Source: Alphaproteobacteria bacterium (GTDB lineage: Bacteria; Pseudomonadota; Alphaproteobacteria; ATCC43930; CGMCC-115725). From it: 7,322 bases of DNA. The notes under the pieces are model-generated. The model had not been told where the DNA came from. It saw nothing but the letters and a program-made list of their open reading frames with translations, and did no database searches. Location: positions 1 through 7,322 of the forward strand of contig VAZR01000175.1 of assembly GCA_005888515.1 (NCBI GenBank). Direction: 5' to 3'. The first letter of the stretch is position 1. Every line of letters begins with the position of its first letter. Positions 1 to 5,645 of the stretch are shown one piece after another. A program made the translations under genes and the position numbers.

Positions 1-2
1 CG

Positions 3-626
3 GCCGAGCTGGCGCCGCACGCGCCGGTGCCGTGGATCGTGCACGGACCCGGCGGGCTCGATGTGGTCGAGCACGCAACGGCAGACGCGGCGCGATCGAT
101 TGGCCGATTGAAGGGCTTTCACGGCCAGATGGGCATGTTCGTCCGGGCGTTGTCTTACATGATGAGCCATGGCGTCGACGGGCTGAAACAGGTCGCCGAA
201 GACGCCGTCCTCAACGCGAATTATCTGCGAGTGAAGCTGGCCGGGTCGCTTACCCTTGCGTTCCCCGGCGTCTGCATGCACGAGGTGCTGTTCGACGATG
301 CGTTCCTGAAAGACACCGGTGTGACGACGCTCGATTTCGCCAAGGCGCTGATCGACGAGGGCTTCCACCCCATGACGATGTACTTCCCGCTGGTCGTGCA
401 CGGCGCCTTGCTGATCGAGCCGACGGAAACCGAAAGCAAAGCCTCGCTCGATCAGTTCGCTGCGGTACTCAATGGGCTGGCCGCCCGGGCCAAGGGTGGG
501 GAGGCGAAGATATTTCACGCCGCGCCGCGCCTGACGCCGCGCCGCCGGCTGGACGAAACAGCGGCGGCTCGTAAGCCGGTGCTGCGCTGGCGTCCCACCC
601 CGGCGCAGCGGGAAGCGGCGGAGTAG
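3..626 (+). CDS. gcvPB: Glycine dehydrogenase (aminomethyl-transferring) subunit 2, 3' part
   Basis: This is the C-terminal part of the P-protein beta subunit of the glycine cleavage system. With subunit 1 it performs the PLP-dependent decarboxylation of glycine and passes the aminomethyl group to lipoylated H-protein in the cytosol. The frame is open from the window edge to TAG at 624-626, giving about 207 residues. Visible family blocks, in order, are SIGRLKGFHG, NANYL, CMHEVLFDD, FHPMTMYFPL and LIEPTETES, followed by a C-terminal RKPVLRW segment. The PLP-lysine region lies upstream, outside the window. A length near 500 residues is usual for the whole subunit, so more than half is missing. 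A separate beta subunit rather than one long GcvP is inferred from the match and cannot be proved here. gcvPA and gcvH would be expected upstream. The GTG at 27 is an internal valine codon, not a start. Confidence 0.9.
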   Translation, partial: AELAPHAPVPWIVHGPGGLDVVEHATADAARSIGRLKGFHGQMGMFVRALSYMMSHGVDGLKQVAEDAVLNANYLRVKLAGSLTLAFPGVCMHEVLFDDAFLKDTGVTTLDFAKALIDEGFHPMTMYFPLVVHGALLIEPTETESKASLDQFAAVLNGLAARAKGGEAKIFHAAPRLTPRRRLDETAAARKPVLRWRPTPAQREAAE

Positions 627-654
627 TCGAAAGCCGCCATTGGCATGCTATATT
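627..654 (+). promoter_or_regulatory. Extended -10 promoter for the antitoxin gene, probably leaderless
   Basis: An extended -10 element TGCTATATT (646-654) contains the hexamer TATATT at 649-654. A weak -35 TCGAAA (627-632, four of six consensus bases) sits 16 bases upstream. The expected transcription start is at about 661, which is the A of the antitoxin ATG. There is no Shine-Dalgarno sequence before that ATG. Both facts fit a leaderless transcript. The element begins immediately after the gcvPB stop codon. It is predicted by eye only. Confidence 0.45.
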
Positions 655-660
655 TCCTTG

Positions 661-885
661 ATGGAAACGAAACCCAAGACCCGGAAGCGAGCACCGCTTT
701 CTGAAACTACAGATGATGCGGTTACCGACGGAGAGATCGACCGCTTTCTGGCGAGTCAGCACCGCGCGATCGAGGCAAAGCTGGCGGCGGCAAGAAGAAG
801 TATTAAGCGCGGCAACGTATCTCCTCTGGAGCCGCTACCTAAGCTGCTGCGCGCCGCGCGACGGGACGCCAAGCCGGTTCGATAA
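661..885 (+). CDS. Small antitoxin-like protein paired with a broken ParE-family toxin
   Basis: This gene encodes a 74-residue highly charged protein. The N-terminus is basic (KPKTRKR, residues 4-10). A motif DDAVTDGEIDRFLA follows at about 18-31, then a predicted amphipathic helix (about 33-50) rich in Ala, Arg and Lys, and a basic C-terminus. I do not see a clear ribbon-helix-helix sequence. The antitoxin call rests mainly on its size, on the acidic-then-helical layout common in toxin-neutralising proteins, and on the ParE-type remnant starting 11 bases downstream. The ATG at 661 is preferred over TTG codons at 640 and 658 because it sits where a transcript from the TATATT element would begin. 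GC is lower than in neighbours: 31 of 60 bases in 661-720, counted by hand, suggesting acquired DNA. If the toxin is dead, this is an orphan antitoxin, and it may still autoregulate. Confidence 0.55.
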   Translation: METKPKTRKRAPLSETTDDAVTDGEIDRFLASQHRAIEAKLAAARRSIKRGNVSPLEPLPKLLRAARRDAKPVR

Positions 886-896
886 AGCGCGCAGCT

Positions 897-1206
897 TTGC
901 CGCCGCAAATTCTCCGCACTCCGGAAGCGCACCAGGATCTGCTCGAGATTTGGACGTGGATCGCCCGCGAGAACGCGCCGTCGGTTGCCGATGCCGTGCT
1001 GGCGCGAATTCACGGGGCCTTGGAAGTGCTTGCATCCAAAGATCGGACGCGAACGACATGAGTTCTCGGGGACACCACGTAGTTTTATTGTCCGACCCTA
1101 TGTCGTTTTCTATGAACCGCTCGCCGACGACAACGGCATCCTCGTGTGGCGGATCCTTCACGGTGCGCGCGATCTGCGACGCCTGATCCATCCACCCGAC
1201 CGGTAA
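897..1206 (+). pseudogene. ParE/RelE-superfamily toxin gene, frameshifted
   Basis: Two reading frames together give one ParE-like toxin of about 103 residues, close to the family length. The first frame (from about 897, a TTG 11 bases after the antitoxin stop) reads PEAHQDLLEIWTWIAREN and then ARIHGALEVLAS, the typical ParE N-terminal helices. It then meets TGA at 1059-1061. The second frame, entered at about 1036, continues with PKIGRERHEFSG, SFIVRPYVVFYEPL and VWRILHGARDLRRLI, the typical ParE beta-sheet and C-terminal end, and stops at TAA 1204-1206. The break lies at 1034-1037 (GCATCCAAAG) and amounts to one base too many or two too few. Wild-type ParE poisons DNA gyrase, or cleaves mRNA in RelE relatives. 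As it stands the protein would stop after about 54 residues and should be inactive. A sequencing error or programmed frameshifting could give the same picture. No ATG or GTG start is available; the TTG is my best choice. Confidence 0.8.
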
Positions 1207-1254
1207 AGGCGGGGTTGGTCGGAGGCAGCGCGCTGGAACGCGGCGAGGCCGCTT

Positions 1255-1287
1255 GCGCCGGGTCCCCGGCTGCGCCATGTTTAAATT
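1255..1287 (+). terminator. Possible terminator hairpin between the toxin remnant and the peroxiredoxin
   Basis: GCGCCGGG (1255-1262) pairs with CCCGGC-T-GCGC (1265-1275), with one bulged T and a tight loop. It is followed by a modestly T/A-rich stretch ATGTTTAAATT (1277-1287). The T run is short, so this is a weak candidate. The rest of 1207-1374 shows no gene that I can support. Confidence 0.25.
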
Positions 1288-1386
1288 CAGGTCCGGCATG
1301 CGTAAGAAACGGGCCGGCGGGGCGGGGGATTTCTGCGACTGCCGCGCCGATGCGCTGCCGGACAAACCAGGCAAATGGAGGCCACG

Positions 1387-2043
1387 ATGTCGCTGCGCAT
1401 CAACGACGAAGCGCCCAATTTCACCGCCGAGACGACCCAGGGGAATATCAATTTCCACGACTGGATCGGCAATGGCTGGGCCGTGCTGTTCTCGCACCCG
1501 AAGGATTTCACCCCGGTCTGCACGACCGAACTCGGCTACATGGCCGGGCTCAATCCGGAGTTCCAGAAGCGCAATACCAAGATCATCGGCCTCAGCGTCG
1601 ATCCCGTCGGCGACCACACCCGCTGGTCGAAGGACATCGAGGAGACCCAGGGCCACCGGGTGACCTATCCGCTGATCGGCGATCCCGAGCTCAAGGTCGC
1701 CAAGCTCTATGACATGCTGCCGGCCGAGGCCGGCGATACGTCTGCCGGCCGCACGGCGGCGACCAACGCCACGGTACGTTCCGTGTTCGTCGTCGGGCCG
1801 GACAAGAAGATCAAGGCGATGCTGACCTACCCGATGACGACCGGGCGCAATTTCGACGAGGTGCTGCGGATCCTCGACTCGGTGCAGTTGACCGCGAAGC
1901 ACCAGGTCGCGACCCCGGTGAATTGGAAGCCGGGCGAGGACGTCATCATCGCCGGCTCGGTGTCGGACGAGGAAGCGCAGAAGCGCTTTCCGGGCTTCCG
2001 CGCCCCGAAACCCTACCTGCGCTACACCGCGCAGCCCCGCTAA
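1387..2043 (+). CDS. 1-Cys peroxiredoxin (Prx6-type)
   Basis: This 218-residue cytosolic thiol peroxidase reduces hydrogen peroxide and organic hydroperoxides through one reactive cysteine. The N-terminal thioredoxin-like AhpC/TSA domain contains the signature SHPKDFTPVCTTELG, with peroxidatic Cys45, Thr42 and His37. The conserved active-site arginine appears to be Arg131 in NATVRSVFVV. The long C-terminal domain typical of Prx6 begins with YPMTTGRN and includes TPVNWKPGEDVI. No other cysteine is present in the whole protein, so resolution must use an external thiol, as known for 1-Cys members. The start at 1387 is preferred over the in-frame ATG at 1375 because GGAGG (1377-1381) lies five bases upstream of 1387, and the earlier ATG overlaps that ribosome site. 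The gene stands alone and converges with the substrate-binding protein gene, with a 17-base gap between stops. I see no OxyR-like site upstream. Confidence 0.93.
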   Translation: MSLRINDEAPNFTAETTQGNINFHDWIGNGWAVLFSHPKDFTPVCTTELGYMAGLNPEFQKRNTKIIGLSVDPVGDHTRWSKDIEETQGHRVTYPLIGDPELKVAKLYDMLPAEAGDTSAGRTAATNATVRSVFVVGPDKKIKAMLTYPMTTGRNFDEVLRILDSVQLTAKHQVATPVNWKPGEDVIIAGSVSDEEAQKRFPGFRAPKPYLRYTAQPR

Positions 2044-2060
2044 ACGCGAACCAGCCGGGC

Positions 2061-3542
2061 CTATTGCGACAAGGCACCGGGGCTGCTCAGCCCCGGCGCC
2101 TGGCCGCGCCGGCCCGGCGGCGGAACACCGGGCGCACTACCGAGCGGCGAGCTTTCCGGCAGCGGCGACAAGCCGCGGGCGGTTGTCGATTCCATTCCCA
2201 ACGGCGTGTTGGCGCCCGGCAGGGTGCAGGTCGCGGCGGCGGTTGAAGGCGCTGCCGGCACCTGAACACCGGGAAGTGCCGGGGTCGTCGTCGGAGCCGC
2301 GGACGTCGTTGGGCTACTCGGCAGCGGCGCTAGCGGCGACATCGGGCTCGTCGAGGAGGCCGGCGGCGTCGCGGGATTCGGCGCAGCGGGCGGGGTCGAC
2401 GGCAGCGGCGGTAACGGCGCGGCGCCGAGCCCGACGAGCGGCTCGCCGATCGGACGCGGCGTCGCGGCCGGCTCCACTCCCGCCGAGCGCAGCATCGCGT
2501 CGATCTGACCGTTGGTCAGCTTGATGCGGTAGAACAGGTCGTAGAACTCGCAAGTCGCCGCGTGCAGATCCTCCTGGTTCGAATCGGGATAGAACAGCCC
2601 CGAGAGCCAGTACAACCCGATCAATCTGTTGACCCCGGGCGGGTCATCGATCCAGCCGAATGGGCTCGACGGAGCGAGATAGACCCGCTTGTTGCGCACC
2701 GCGGCGAGCCCGCGCCAGACCCGGTTGCGCCGCAGCGCGTCGTAAAAACTGCGCCGCTCGGCAATGATGATTTCGGGGTTCCACGCGAAGAGCTGCGCCG
2801 GCGTTATCCCGACGAGGTGACCGCGGCCGAGACTTCCGGCGACATTGATCGCGCCCGCCTGATCGATCGTCTCGCCCTCCGGCGAACCGGGCAGCGCGGC
2901 TTCGAGCCCGTCGGGATTGCGGCCGTAATAGACATGAGGGCGGCTGTCCGGCGGCCGGATCAGCAGCCGGCCGCGCAGCGCGTTGATTGCTTGTTCGGCA
3001 TAGCGCCCGAGGTGCCGCCCGCGCTCGGTGAGATCCCCGTGCGCGGGAGCATCGAGGATCGCCGCAATGCCGCGCAGGATCGCCGGGATTCGCGCAAAGC
3101 TATCATCGACGAGAATGTAGGGAACCCCGGTCAATTGCTGAACCTGATCGGCAAAAGCGGCGCGCTCGGGCGTGACGAGACCGGCATCGATGATCAAATC
3201 GGGATGCAGCCGTCGAGCGGTTGCGGCCATGCTCTCGGGACCCATCCCGGGCCGCCAGCTCAGCACCGGCACGCGGTGGCCGGCAACTCCGCCGCGCCGA
3301 GCCGGGCCGCTCAACGCAGCGATCTTCTGCGGCGCCAGCACAAACACCAAGACCTCGGCGGTCGGGCTTGCCGGCATCACCCGCTCGATCGGCTCGGGCA
3401 GCATGACTCGGCGGCCTGCGGCGTCAACGAACTCGGCGGCACGCGCCGCACCCGAATTCGTCACAAGCGCGGTCAGCAGCAAAAGCAGCGCCGCGCCCCA
3501 GCGCTTCCGCTGGAACCTCGCGGCGGGCGAGCGAAGCGGCAT
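2061..3542 (-). CDS. ABC transporter periplasmic substrate-binding protein with long Pro/Ala-rich tail
   Basis: This 493-residue exported protein appears to belong to the helical-backbone binding-protein family (COG0614/BtuF-FepB type), which delivers iron-siderophore, cobalamin or similar metal complexes to an inner-membrane ABC importer. The signal peptide has basic residues at 4-14, a hydrophobic core GAALLLLLTALV (16-27) and probable cleavage near ARA (33-35). The mature domain opens with EFVDAAGRRVMLP and IERVMPASPTAEVLVFVL. It continues with HPDLIIDAG, GVPYILVDD, ITPAQLFAWNPEIIIAE and RVYLAPSSPFGWIDDPPGVNRLIGLYWLSGL in two stretches (287-316), ending near 352. Residues about 357-493 are low-complexity Pro/Ala/Ser/Thr. 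The start ATG at 3542 is preceded by GAGGA five bases upstream; the in-frame TTG at 3554 overlaps this ribosome site. No lipobox is present. No permease or ATPase gene is next to it, so it is an orphan here and the ligand is unknown. Confidence 0.85.
   Translation of the reverse strand: MPLRSPAARFQRKRWGAALLLLLTALVTNSGAARAAEFVDAAGRRVMLPEPIERVMPASPTAEVLVFVLAPQKIAALSGPARRGGVAGHRVPVLSWRPGMGPESMAATARRLHPDLIIDAGLVTPERAAFADQVQQLTGVPYILVDDSFARIPAILRGIAAILDAPAHGDLTERGRHLGRYAEQAINALRGRLLIRPPDSRPHVYYGRNPDGLEAALPGSPEGETIDQAGAINVAGSLGRGHLVGITPAQLFAWNPEIIIAERRSFYDALRRNRVWRGLAAVRNKRVYLAPSSPFGWIDDPPGVNRLIGLYWLSGLFYPDSNQEDLHAATCEFYDLFYRIKLTNGQIDAMLRSAGVEPAATPRPIGEPLVGLGAAPLPPLPSTPPAAPNPATPPASSTSPMSPLAPLPSSPTTSAAPTTTPALPGVQVPAAPSTAAATCTLPGANTPLGMESTTARGLSPLPESSPLGSAPGVPPPGRRGQAPGLSSPGALSQ
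2073..2100. terminator. GC-rich inverted repeat at the convergent gene ends
   Basis: GGCACCGGGGCTG (2073-2085) and CAGCCCCGGCGCC (2088-2100) pair over 13 positions with one mismatch, which would be a G-U pair in minus-strand RNA. It lies over the last codons of the minus-strand substrate-binding protein gene and just beyond the peroxiredoxin stop. It could stop transcription from both sides. No T run follows on either strand, so an intrinsic terminator is doubtful. The repeat may only reflect the Pro/Ser/Gly codons there. Confidence 0.3.
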
Positions 3543-3559
3543 CGAAATCCTCAATCGAA

Positions 3560-3579
3560 TCGGGAGCTGGTTCTCCCGA
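3560..3579. promoter_or_regulatory. Inverted repeat at the predicted start of the substrate-binding protein transcript
   Basis: TCGGGAG (3560-3566) and CTCCCGA (3573-3579) are perfect 7-base inverted repeats around a 6-base spacer CTGGTT. They lie just downstream of, and touch, a minus-strand -10 hexamer, so they cover the expected transcription start. They could be an operator half-site pair or a 5' leader hairpin. I cannot name a regulator. Confidence 0.35.
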
Positions 3580-3606
3580 CTATAACCAGCGCGATCGTGC
3601 GAGCAA
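3579..3606 (-). promoter_or_regulatory. Candidate sigma-70-type promoter for the substrate-binding protein gene
   Basis: On the minus strand, TATAGT (3579-3584, five of six consensus bases) is preceded by TTGCTC (3601-3606, three of six) with a 16-base spacer. Transcription would start near 3572, leaving a leader of about 30 bases before the ATG at 3542. The -35 is weak. Confidence 0.4.
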
Positions 3607-3727
3607 ACCCGCGGCCGGGCAAGAGCGCCACGCGCCTGGTGCGGCGGCCCGGCAAAAACGGTATGCCGCGCCGCTGCTCCGGCGGATAATCGGGATCACG
3701 GCGCCGCCCTGCTCGGAGCAGTCCATC

Positions 3728-4840
3728 ATGAAAATCGAGAGAATCGAGGCGATCCCGGTCGAGATCCCGCTGAAAAAGGTGTTCAGCGGCAGCGGCTATC
3801 GGGTCGCCAGCCGCAACACGATCATCACCCGCATCCATACCGCGGGCGGGCTGGTCAGCGAGGTCTACAACGGCGACAACCGCGCCCACGGGCGCGATAT
3901 CGCCACGATCATCCACAACGAGCTGGCGCCGCTCTTGATCGGCGAGGATGCCAGCCGGATCGAGAGGCTGTGGGCCCGGATGTTTCCGGTCACGATCCCG
4001 AACCGCGACCGCAAGCAGGTCATGGAGGCGATCGCCTGCGTCGACACCGCGCTATGGGATCTGCTCGGGAAATCGCTCGGCATCAATGTCGCGACATTGC
4101 TCGGCGGGTTTCGCGACCGGCTGCCGATCATCGCGATCGCGGCGTATTACGAGGACGGCAAGACGCTGGCCGATCTCGGCCGCGAGATGGCTTGGCTGAA
4201 GAGCGCCGGCATGGCGGGCTGCAAGGTCAAGGTCGGCGGGCTGTCGGCCGAAGCCGATGCCGAGCGGGTTGCCGCCTGCCGCGACGGCGGCGGACCCGAT
4301 TTCATCATCGCGGTCGATGCCAATCGCGGCTGGCCGATCGCCGAGGCGGTCAAATTCGCCGGGCTGATCGAAAAATACGACATCCGCTGGTTCGAGGAGC
4401 CGTGCCATTGGTACGACGATGCCGCCGGCATGGCCGAGGTAAGGCAGCGCACGACGATCCCGGTCAATGCCGGGCAGAGCGAAATTTCCAGCCACGGCGT
4501 GCGCCGGCTGATCGCGGCCGGGGCGGTCGACATCATCAATTTCGATGCCTCGGAAGCCGGCGGCATCACCGAATGGCGGCGCGCCGCCGGGATGTGCCAG
4601 GTGCACGGCGTCGAGCTGGCGCATCACGAGGAACCGCAGATCGCGGTCCACATGCTGACGGCAGTGCCGAACGGCACCTATGTCGAATGCTTTCCCGACC
4701 CCGAGCGCGACCCGCTATGGGCCGGTTTTATCAAGAACCGGGCGGCGATCCGGGACGGCATCATCGAGGTGCCGCAGGGGCCTGGCTTCGGCCTCGAACT
4801 CGATTGGCAGCAGGTTGAAAAATACCGGCTCGACCGTTAA
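3728..4840 (+). CDS. Enolase-superfamily enzyme, mandelate racemase / muconate lactonizing family
   Basis: This 370-residue cytosolic enzyme is of a family that uses Mg2+ to stabilise an enolate after abstracting a proton next to a carboxylate; members are acid-sugar dehydratases, racemases or cycloisomerases. The N-terminal capping domain covers about 1-120, with NGDNRAHG (48-55) and VDTALWDLLGK (105-115). The barrel carries the K-x-K motif CKVKVG (Lys166, Lys168), metal ligand Asp197 in VDANRGW and Glu223 in FEEP. The third ligand region is NAGQSE, with Gln250 where many relatives have Glu; Glu252 is two residues on. A likely His-Asp dyad is Asp273 (NFDAS) with His299 or His300 (AHHEEP). 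The ATG at 3728 has GGAG (3715-3718) nine bases upstream. A GATAAT sequence lies at 3685-3690 without a good -35. It is transcribed away from the substrate-binding protein gene. The substrate cannot be told from the sequence. Confidence 0.88.
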   Translation: MKIERIEAIPVEIPLKKVFSGSGYRVASRNTIITRIHTAGGLVSEVYNGDNRAHGRDIATIIHNELAPLLIGEDASRIERLWARMFPVTIPNRDRKQVMEAIACVDTALWDLLGKSLGINVATLLGGFRDRLPIIAIAAYYEDGKTLADLGREMAWLKSAGMAGCKVKVGGLSAEADAERVAACRDGGGPDFIIAVDANRGWPIAEAVKFAGLIEKYDIRWFEEPCHWYDDAAGMAEVRQRTTIPVNAGQSEISSHGVRRLIAAGAVDIINFDASEAGGITEWRRAAGMCQVHGVELAHHEEPQIAVHMLTAVPNGTYVECFPDPERDPLWAGFIKNRAAIRDGIIEVPQGPGFGLELDWQQVEKYRLDR

Positions 4841-4882
4841 GCGTACCTCTGGCGGCAGTATTCGTGTCGACCCGCTGCCAAT

Positions 4883-5224
4883 CTATGGATTGGGATACGC
4901 GGTCACAAATCGGGGCGTTGGGTCATTAGCGTCGATAAACCAGACGGTATCGACACACGGATTCCGGCCGTCCGGCGTCCTTAGCGAGCAACTGACGACG
5001 TAATTTTCGCCAAACCCATTCGGCTTTTGGCTCCTTACCTGATTTGCCAGAGCGTGGTCGAGCAATACTTGCTTCAGATCCGCCCAATTTGCATGGGCAA
5101 AACCCACGGAATTGAAGAACTTCGCCTTACCAGCGGCTTCTAGCGAGTGATTCGGGTTTAACAGGTATCGCGTAATTTTGGTGTCTGGAAGCATGGCGTT
5201 CGCCGCGTCCGGCAGTTGGCTCAT
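4883..5224 (-). CDS. DUF6883-like small protein, second gene of a two-gene module
   Basis: This 113-residue protein resembles the DUF6883 family, whose biochemical role I do not know. The visible pattern is LPDAANAMLPDTKITRYLLNP (residues 4-24, in two motifs: LPxAxxA, then a helix ending YLLNPxH). It continues with KAKFFNSVGF (33-42), NWADLKQVLLDHA (46-58), GENYVVSCSLRTPDGR (72-87) and VDTVWFIDANDPTPRFVTAYP (91-111, the family-like TVW...P.LVTAYP end). The start at 5224 is chosen because its ATG overlaps the TGA of the upstream gene (ATGA), and because the LPDAANA motif starts just after it. An earlier in-frame ATG at 5263 lies inside that gene. No signal peptide or membrane segment is seen. 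The overlap implies translational coupling. Toxin-antitoxin or toxin-immunity function is my speculation from the layout. Confidence 0.72.
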   Translation of the reverse strand: MSQLPDAANAMLPDTKITRYLLNPNHSLEAAGKAKFFNSVGFAHANWADLKQVLLDHALANQVRSQKPNGFGENYVVSCSLRTPDGRNPCVDTVWFIDANDPTPRFVTAYPNP

Positions 5225-5427
5225 ACCCGCCGGATTTCGTCGGGTCTGAGGGTCACAAGACAATGAAACGGCTTCGCAAATTCTACCTCGTAACCTGCCC
5301 CGTCACGATAAACCATGACAACGGTACCGGTAGAACCTTCGGGCAATGTCTTGCCCTCGCCCTTGCACTCATGCGCCTGCCTCAGAGCCACCCTGCTCAG
5401 CTCGGGGATGGATGATTCCTTGCGCAT
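5221..5427 (-). CDS. DUF4926-like small protein, first gene of a two-gene module
   Basis: This 68-residue protein resembles the DUF4926 family, short proteins expected to form an SH3-like beta barrel. The visible pattern is IPELSRVALRQ (residues 7-17), then LPEGSTGTVVMVYRDGAGYEVEF in consecutive strands (28-50), then LVTLRPDEIR (57-66). This matches the familiar order of an N-terminal strand, a G-GTVV turn, a YEVEF strand and a final VTL...I strand. The ATG at 5427 is preceded by GGAGA (5434-5438) seven bases upstream, a good ribosome site. The stop TGA (5221-5223) overlaps the ATG of the next gene. It has two cysteines (Cys21, Cys55) and no signal peptide. I find no convincing promoter upstream in 5428-5535. 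Because it is small, first in the operon and coupled to its partner, it could be an antitoxin or immunity protein, but this is not shown. Confidence 0.75.
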   Translation of the reverse strand: MRKESSIPELSRVALRQAHECKGEGKTLPEGSTGTVVMVYRDGAGYEVEFAKPFHCLVTLRPDEIRRV

Positions 5428-5645
5428 CGAATTTCTCCCACTCCGCCCGCCTTCTAACGGAATGCCTAAGGTTTTAACACCACTGTTGGTTACAAAAGTT
5501 CTACGCGAGACAAAGAGGACGGATAAATGCGATTGGTCAGCCAACGCGGCAAGAAGTGGCCCGGCTTGCAGCCCAGAGCGGAACATCAATTTCGCAGAAT
5601 TTCTAGGCTGTTAACCCCCCGCATGGTAAAAGACGGCCCGCCCCG

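Larger units (their letters stand above)
4841..5635. other. Lower-GC accessory patch carrying a two-gene module and truncating hldE
   Basis: Base composition drops sharply between the enolase-superfamily gene and hldE. Hand counts give 25 of 60 G+C in 5461-5520 against 44 of 60 in 4201-4260. The patch holds two small minus-strand genes (4883-5427). Its remaining parts are 4841-4882 and 5428-5635, where I see no supported gene. A small hairpin CCAATC-TATG-GATTGG (4878-4893) lies over the stop of the left gene. No integrase, transposase, tRNA or clear flanking repeat is visible. The right edge coincides with the missing 5' end of hldE, which suggests an insertion, deletion or recombination junction near 5635. 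The edges are approximate. Confidence 0.6.

Noticed and set aside
985..1206. A 73-codon plus-strand frame starting at ATG 985 as a separate gene.
   Set aside because: Its first residues are out-of-frame sequence of the toxin's first half. Only the part from about 1036 matches ParE, so it is the second half of the frameshifted gene.
1375..1386. ATG at 1375 as the peroxiredoxin start.
   Set aside because: It overlaps the GGAGG that serves the ATG at 1387, and the family usually starts close to the LRINDEAPNF segment.
835..1902. A 355-codon minus-strand open frame across the toxin remnant and peroxiredoxin gene.
   Set aside because: It is antisense to a well-recognised peroxiredoxin and ParE remnant. 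Its protein is Arg/His/Gly-rich without family motifs, as expected from high-GC antisense frames.
2562..3689. A 375-codon plus-strand open frame opposite the substrate-binding protein gene.
   Set aside because: It is a mirror of the real coding frame in high-GC DNA, has no recognisable domain, and the minus-strand frame has a signal peptide, ribosome site and family motifs.
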